9,493 nucleotides of DNA from contig DOIU01000040.1 of NCBI GenBank assembly GCA_003511825.1, forward strand, positions 1 to 9,493. The letters run 5' to 3'. The position numbers and the translations under genes were made by a program. Every line of letters starts with the position of its first letter. Positions within the stretch are counted from its first letter, which is position 1. The stretch is from Gammaproteobacteria bacterium (lineage in GTDB: Bacteria; Pseudomonadota; Gammaproteobacteria; Granulosicoccales; Granulosicoccaceae). Below are positions 6,289 to 9,493 of the stretch, piece by piece. The notes under the pieces are model-generated. The model saw nothing but the letters and a program-made list of their open reading frames with translations. It was not told where the DNA came from and ran no database searches.

Positions 6289-7084
6289 TGCGACGCGCTG
6301 AGAAAGGTGGCGATCACGTCCGCGAGTGCCTGGGGCTGGCTGAACATGGGCACATGTCCGGTCTCCAGCATCGCGGTGTCGCGCAAGGTCAGCTGTTTCG
6401 CGATGGCGCGTTGCGACGTTAGGCTGACAATCTTATCGAACCGTGTATAGACGTAGTATTGGCGGATGTCGGCAAACCGCTGGGTGTTCAGCGAGACCTT
6501 GCCCTCACCGATCACCGCCGGCTCATCCACTGCGCCGCGCAGCAAGCCTTGAGTCACCCGCGGTGATGGCTTGTGACTGAAGTGCTGCACCAAGGCCTGC
6601 GGGTCTTTGATATGCATCCAACCGCTGGCTTCTTCATACGCAATGGCTTCAAAGTAATGCGTCTCATCAGCTTTGTTCAGCCGCGCAAAGGGTTTCTCTC
6701 CGTCGAGCGGCGCCACAGCAGCGACATAAACAATGGCATCCACGGCAAGCTCTGGACACACGCCCAGTGCGTGATTCACCACCGCACCACCCTGACTGTG
6801 CGCGACGTAAGCGAGCGGCGGCTCCAGTGTGGCCGCAAACGCGCACAGCGCTTTAGCCGACGCCTGCAGGGTGATGGTTTTCGGGTCCACCGCGCGCGTG
6901 CGCCCCGGTAAATCCACCGACAGCGTCCGGAAACCCTGGCTGACCAGTGGCGTGACAGCGGCCTCCCAGGAGCGCCGTGGACCATCACCACAGACGCGGG
7001 TGCGTTTTCAGACGCCATGGCGGGTTTCGCCAAGGCGAGGCCCGCGACAAGTGCGCCGCACAAGGCCGTTAACATCGTGTTCAT
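6285..7084 (-). pseudogene. Secreted alpha/beta hydrolase, split by a one-base frameshift
   Basis: The ATG at 7084 follows a well-placed AAGGA (7090-7094 on the minus strand). It opens with a signal peptide (LTALCGALVAGLALAKPAMA, cleavage after about residue 24) and then ASVVMVHG, the first strand and oxyanion-hole HG of an alpha/beta hydrolase. At about 6971-6976 the frame changes. The other frame continues perfectly as SWEAAVTPLVSQGFRTLSVDLPG and holds the nucleophile elbow AHSQGG (Ser about 97), an Asp-containing YTRFDKIV segment and the catalytic His in ETGHVPMF (about 244). Adding one base would give 266 residues, the normal family length. The pattern resembles the salicylate-esterase/hydroxynitrile-lyase-like group (AB hydrolase_6). 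An Ala replaces the first Gly of G.S.G. The substrate is unknown. As written, only a 210-residue fragment from an internal GTG at 6917 is open. Confidence 0.75.
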
Positions 7085-7139
7085 CAGAATCCTTCGTATT
7101 GCGTCAGTTGTGACTTAATGCGTATCGAGAAACAGGCAC

Positions 7140-7430
7140 TCAGAGTGCCGCCTGGGTGAAGTAGCGAATGTCCGGCGGACCTTCCAAGAAAGCCGCCAGG
7201 CTGCCCAGGATGCCGTTATCGGTGATGAAGTCGATGTAGCTTTGGTGTGCCTCTACCGACAGCCAATCTTCGTCCAATAGCATCTCGCGGTCGTCGCGAT
7301 CGAAGTACACGGATACCCGCTGACAACCGGGGAAGCTGCGCACATTGGGCAGGTTTTCTGCCAAAAACGGCACCAGAGCTTCGTAGCGCTCGGGCTTGAT
7401 GCGGCAATTCAGGGTCACTCTCACACTCAT
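7140..7430 (-). CDS. ABM-fold monooxygenase (antibiotic biosynthesis monooxygenase / quinol oxygenase-like)
   Basis: This is a 96-residue single-domain protein. The pattern is beta-strand MSVRVTLNCRIKPE, helix RYEALVPFLAENLPNVRSFPGC, strand QRVSVYFDRDD, strand REMLLDEDWLSVEAHQSYI, then a C-terminal helix and the strand DIRYFTQAAL. This is the dimeric ferredoxin-like ABM fold (PF03992 type), with the usual E.W..(…)H pattern at about 54-62. Members include YgiN-type quinol monooxygenases and heme-degrading IsdG-like enzymes, but many are uncharacterised. I choose the ATG at 7430 because a strong GGAGG (7439-7443) sits 8 bases upstream; a longer frame back to 7484 lacks this. It lies between the AraC gene and the hydrolase on the same strand, which suggests a shared small oxidation/hydrolysis module. 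Confidence 0.78.
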   Translation of the reverse strand: MSVRVTLNCRIKPERYEALVPFLAENLPNVRSFPGCQRVSVYFDRDDREMLLDEDWLSVEAHQSYIDFITDNGILGSLAAFLEGPPDIRYFTQAAL

Positions 7431-7499
7431 GGTTAATACCTCCAATAAAAGTGAGGCCAATGGTAGAGAGGGCGAGGAAGGCAAACTACCCGCAATCCG

Positions 7500-8414
7500 T
7501 CAGGAATGCGGTTTACTGGTCACGGGGTGTTGTTTGATTTGTTTTGGCGTCATGCCATAGCAGGTCTTAAAGGCTTTGATGAAGTGCGAGACGTTTTCAT
7601 AGCCGACCAAATTCGCCACTTCGGTGACCGAATAGTGCTCACTCTGCAACAGGGTTTTGGAGTGCGACATGCGCTGTTGCTGCAGCCATTTCTTCGGCGG
7701 CATATCAAAGAGTGTTTTGAAGTCGCGATTAAAGCTAGACAGGCTGCGGCCAGACAGACGTGCCAGATCTGATACTGCAAGCCGGAAGGCCTCGGGCTCA
7801 GCCAGCAAACGCGCGAGATTGCGTTTGGGGGGTAAGGTTTCGCGGCGCATGGCAAACAAGCTGGCCACGGCTCGCTCATCTTGGGCGACGAGCAAGTGCA
7901 TCAGTTCACGCAATTTCACCGCAAACAGTTCGGGCGTGTTCACACCGAGTGCATGGTTGACTCGCAGCGTTTCAAAGTAAGCGGCGAGCGCACCGGCATC
8001 GACAAACCGATAGTAGTCGGGCGCATCAACGTCGGCAGTCTGGGGCAGCGCATGGCTGCGGCTGAAGGCTTCAATGACACTTTCACCAAAGAACAGCATA
8101 TACGCTTTGAGCGCAGAGGTTCGACGTACGTAGTCCGAGTAGAGATTCACCCCTTGCCGCAAGAACACCACCGAGCCCGTGCCGAGATCCAAGGCTTCGT
8201 TGCTGCTGGTGGTGATGACCTCCCGCCCCGCTTTAATGTAGATCAGGCACGGCGTATTGGTGTAGAACTCAACATTGGTCAAGTCCTGCTCCAAGTCTTT
8301 GTAGTACACCGCGGAGCCGCCGGTTTCGGCCAGGCGCACGGCGCCGGCAATGTCCTCCAAGCCCTGAGGGACCACCAAAATGTGCTTGCTGAGGGGATGA
8401 AACTCGAGACTCAT
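7500..8414 (-). CDS. AraC-family transcriptional regulator
   Basis: This is a 304-residue regulator. The C-terminal third holds two helix-turn-helix units: FRLAVSDLARLSGRSLSSFNRDF (about 210-232) and SVTEVANLVGYENVSHFIKAF (about 262-282), ending in the typical YGMTPKQI. The N-terminal part (about 20-110) has cupin-like strands (SSNEALDLGTGSVVFLRQG) expected of a sensing domain. The layout resembles ExsA/YbhI-like AraC proteins of about 300 residues. It is the first gene of the minus-strand block, followed after 69 bp by the ABM enzyme, so these downstream genes are the obvious candidate targets. It also diverges from the TorF-type porin. A TATACT -10 (8445-8450, minus strand) and AGG at 8423-8425 precede the ATG. 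The effector is unknown. Confidence 0.88.
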   Translation of the reverse strand: MSLEFHPLSKHILVVPQGLEDIAGAVRLAETGGSAVYYKDLEQDLTNVEFYTNTPCLIYIKAGREVITTSSNEALDLGTGSVVFLRQGVNLYSDYVRRTSALKAYMLFFGESVIEAFSRSHALPQTADVDAPDYYRFVDAGALAAYFETLRVNHALGVNTPELFAVKLRELMHLLVAQDERAVASLFAMRRETLPPKRNLARLLAEPEAFRLAVSDLARLSGRSLSSFNRDFKTLFDMPPKKWLQQQRMSHSKTLLQSEHYSVTEVANLVGYENVSHFIKAFKTCYGMTPKQIKQHPVTSKPHS

Positions 8415-8444
8415 TCAACTGACCTACAACGATATCGCGCTTGC

Positions 8445-8450
8445 AGTATA
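8445..8450 (-). promoter_or_regulatory. Candidate -10 element of the AraC-type gene
   Basis: TATACT on the minus strand lies 30 bp upstream of the regulator's ATG. There is no convincing -35 at the usual spacing (ACTGGT at 16 bp is poor), which fits a weak or activator-dependent promoter. Confidence 0.3.
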
Positions 8451-8545
8451 ACGAAAATGCACACCGACCAGTTGCCAATCCCTCCACGGGGGACGCGGGT
8501 GCTGGCCTGAGCCGAGGAATTCTCTGTCCAACAAAATTGCTGCTT

Positions 8546-8562
8546 TGCACACTTAGCGTGCA
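8546..8562. promoter_or_regulatory. NtrC-type enhancer site (TGCAC-N7-GTGCA)
   Basis: The sequence TGCACACTTAGCGTGCA is a perfect 5+5 inverted repeat with a seven-base spacer. That is the arrangement of the NtrC (GlnG) binding consensus at glnAp2-type promoters. Its centre is roughly 150 bp upstream of the start point predicted from the sigma-54 promoter at 8678-8694, within the usual enhancer distance. Its location between the AraC gene and the porin, together with the IHF and sigma-54 sites, supports the reading. A lone half-site-like GGTGCA occurs at 8588-8593. Confidence 0.62.
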
Positions 8563-8565
8563 CGG

Positions 8566-8588
8566 CTTTTTGGGGACGTCTCAAAAAG
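8566..8588. repeat. Near-palindrome between enhancer site and promoter
   Basis: CTTTTTG (8566-8572) and CAAAAAG (8582-8588) are exact inverted copies around GGGACGTCT, which can pair further through G-T wobbles. The repeat lies just downstream of the NtrC-type site. It could be a second regulator site or a hairpin. No transcript is known to need terminating here. Confidence 0.35.
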
Positions 8589-8639
8589 GTGCAATTACGC
8601 GTTACCCAAGTATGCTTACCGCTATTTATTTCCCTTAAA

Positions 8640-8652
8640 TATCAATGAATTA
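8640..8652 (+). promoter_or_regulatory. IHF binding-site consensus match
   Basis: TATCAATGAATTA fits the integration host factor consensus WATCAANNNNTTR at every defined position and lies in a strongly AT-rich stretch (about 8623-8670). It sits between the NtrC-type site and the -24 element, where IHF normally bends DNA so that the enhancer-bound activator reaches sigma-54 polymerase. Confidence 0.55.
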
Positions 8653-8677
8653 AAAATATTTAATAGACATTTTCGGC

Positions 8678-8694
8678 TTGGCACAGCGGTTGCG
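8678..8694 (+). promoter_or_regulatory. Sigma-54 (RpoN) -24/-12 promoter of the porin gene
   Basis: TTGGCACAGCGGTTGCG matches the sigma-54 consensus TGGCAC-N5-TTGC. The invariant GG (8680-8681) and GC (8692-8693) are separated by exactly 10 bp. Transcription should start about 12 bp downstream, near 8705, leaving a leader of about 45 bases before the porin ATG at 8749. Confidence 0.75.
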
Positions 8695-8748
8695 CAGTGA
8701 CTTCTATATCGACCGTTTAACACTGTATCCAAACTGGAGAAGCACATC

Positions 8749-9393
8749 ATGAGACACTCAGTGACCCCAACCGTTCTCGCCATCGCGATCGCAGGCACGT
8801 TGGCCAGCACCGGCCAGGCCACAGCAGCCGTTGAAGGCAACATCGGCGTCACCAGCAACTACATCTGGCGCGGCACTACCCAAGCCAACGACGACGCAGC
8901 GGTTTCAGGTGGCCTGGACTACAGCCACGATACCGGCATCTACGTGGGAACCTGGGCGTCCAGCATCGGCGGCGGCAACTACGAGCTTGACCTCTACGCG
9001 GGCTTTTCCGCAGAGTCAGGCCCGCTCGGCTATGACGTGGGTGTGATCACATACTTGTACCCCGTTGGCGAAGTTGAATCGGATTTTACTGAACTCTATG
9101 CCAACGTGAGCTATGACATGTTCAGCGCAGGCATCGCCTACGAGATCTCTGCAGAAGACGATGATGACGGCGACCTCTACTACTCAGCTGGCCTGGATTT
9201 TGATATCGATGAAGCCATGGGCGTGAGTGTCTATGTCGGCTCGTATAACTTTGATAACGATGCTAACGAAGACTACATCCACTACGGTGCAGCACTGGCC
9301 AAAGGCGACTTTACCTTTGCTATTGATGCGACGGATCTGGATGAGCCCGCTGACGATCCACGCGTCAGCGTCTCTTGGGGCACCACGTTCTAA
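8749..9393 (+). CDS. TorF-family (gcw_chp, TIGR02001-like) putative outer-membrane porin
   Basis: This is a 214-residue secreted beta-barrel candidate. A signal peptide covers about 1-26 (PTVLAIAIAGTLASTGQATA), with cleavage near TA-A/VEG. The mature start EGNIGVTSNYIWRGTTQ followed by GGLDYSHDTGIYVGTWAS is the hallmark of the gcw_chp/TorF family (SDY.(F/W)RG..Q and GG.dy.h..G.Y.GtW). Alternating amphipathic strands continue to a C-terminal aromatic (SWGTTF), as expected for barrel insertion by BAM. The mature chain is very acidic, with an EDDDDGD loop at about 136-142, which suits a marine or saline habitat. GGAGA (8736-8740) is 8 bases before the ATG. Control by sigma-54 and NtrC is predicted. 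I recall family members sitting beside glnK-amtB in some genomes; those genes would lie beyond the right edge and cannot be seen. The transported solute is unknown. Confidence 0.85.
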   Translation: MRHSVTPTVLAIAIAGTLASTGQATAAVEGNIGVTSNYIWRGTTQANDDAAVSGGLDYSHDTGIYVGTWASSIGGGNYELDLYAGFSAESGPLGYDVGVITYLYPVGEVESDFTELYANVSYDMFSAGIAYEISAEDDDDGDLYYSAGLDFDIDEAMGVSVYVGSYNFDNDANEDYIHYGAALAKGDFTFAIDATDLDEPADDPRVSVSWGTTF

Positions 9394-9416
9394 GCACCAC
9401 ACGCAAGTGAGACCTG

Positions 9417-9446
9417 GCTGGCCCCGGCAAATGCGCCTGGGCCAGC
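9417..9446 (+). terminator. Strong GC hairpin after the porin gene
   Basis: GCTGGCCC (9417-9424) and GGGCCAGC (9439-9446) are a perfect 8-bp stem around a 14-base loop that can partly pair further. It begins 24 bp after the porin stop. Only a weak GTTCTC follows instead of a T-run, so it may act as a weak terminator, attenuator or mRNA 3'-end stabiliser. Confidence 0.45.
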
Positions 9447-9456
9447 GTTCTCATCA

Positions 9457-9475
9457 GGCATCTGCGGCAGGTGCC
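9457..9475 (+). repeat. Second hairpin near the right edge
   Basis: GGCATCTG (9457-9464) pairs with CAGGTGCC (9468-9475) with one G-T wobble around a three-base loop. It follows the first hairpin by 10 bp and has no T-run. What lies beyond 9493 is not visible, so its role (leader structure, attenuator or spacer) is open. Confidence 0.35.
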
Positions 9476-9493
9476 GAATCCACCCAGAATGGC

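Noticed and set aside
1..9493. CRISPR arrays, tRNA or rRNA genes
   Set aside because: No regularly spaced direct repeats, no cloverleaf-like sequence and no conserved rRNA segments were seen on either strand.

Overview
This looks like a chromosomal stretch from a fairly GC-rich Gammaproteobacterium, probably marine or halotolerant. The evidence is a TorF-type (gcw_chp) outer-membrane protein with a very acidic mature chain, an RpoN/NtrC/IHF-type promoter, and FtsX/HlyD-type export genes. I cannot name the genus.

Layout. (1) 1-807 is an AT-richer mobile-element scrapyard. The start of an IS5-family transposase runs off the left edge on the minus strand. Next comes about 450 bp of sequence I do not recognise, then the degraded start of an IS3-type OrfA with its probable element end at 807. 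(2) 808-900 is the last 30 or so codons of a cobS-like gene (adenosylcobinamide-GDP ribazoletransferase). Its upstream part is gone, replaced at the IS end. (3) 1073-5146 is a tight four-gene plus-strand operon: a HlyD/MacA-like adaptor, a MacB/LolD-type ATPase and two different FtsX-type permeases. Together they would form an efflux or lipid-trafficking ABC machine with a heterodimeric permease. A candidate promoter and a perfect 12-bp palindrome precede it. (4) 5180-8414 is a minus-strand block transcribed right to left: an AraC-type regulator, a small ABM-fold monooxygenase, a secreted alpha/beta hydrolase and a membrane-anchored SUKH (SMI1/KNR4-like) protein. The hydrolase and SUKH genes each appear to have lost one base, so each is split over two frames. 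(5) 8415-9493 holds a long regulatory region with an NtrC-type site, an IHF consensus match and a textbook sigma-54 -24/-12 promoter. These drive a TorF-family putative porin, which is followed by two strong hairpins at the right edge.

How they work together. The export operon and the AraC block converge at about 5150-5180. The AraC gene and the porin diverge from the 334-bp region 8415-8748. The clearest regulatory inference is that the porin responds to nitrogen status. The substrate of the exporter and the chemistry of the ABM/hydrolase pair cannot be read from the sequence.
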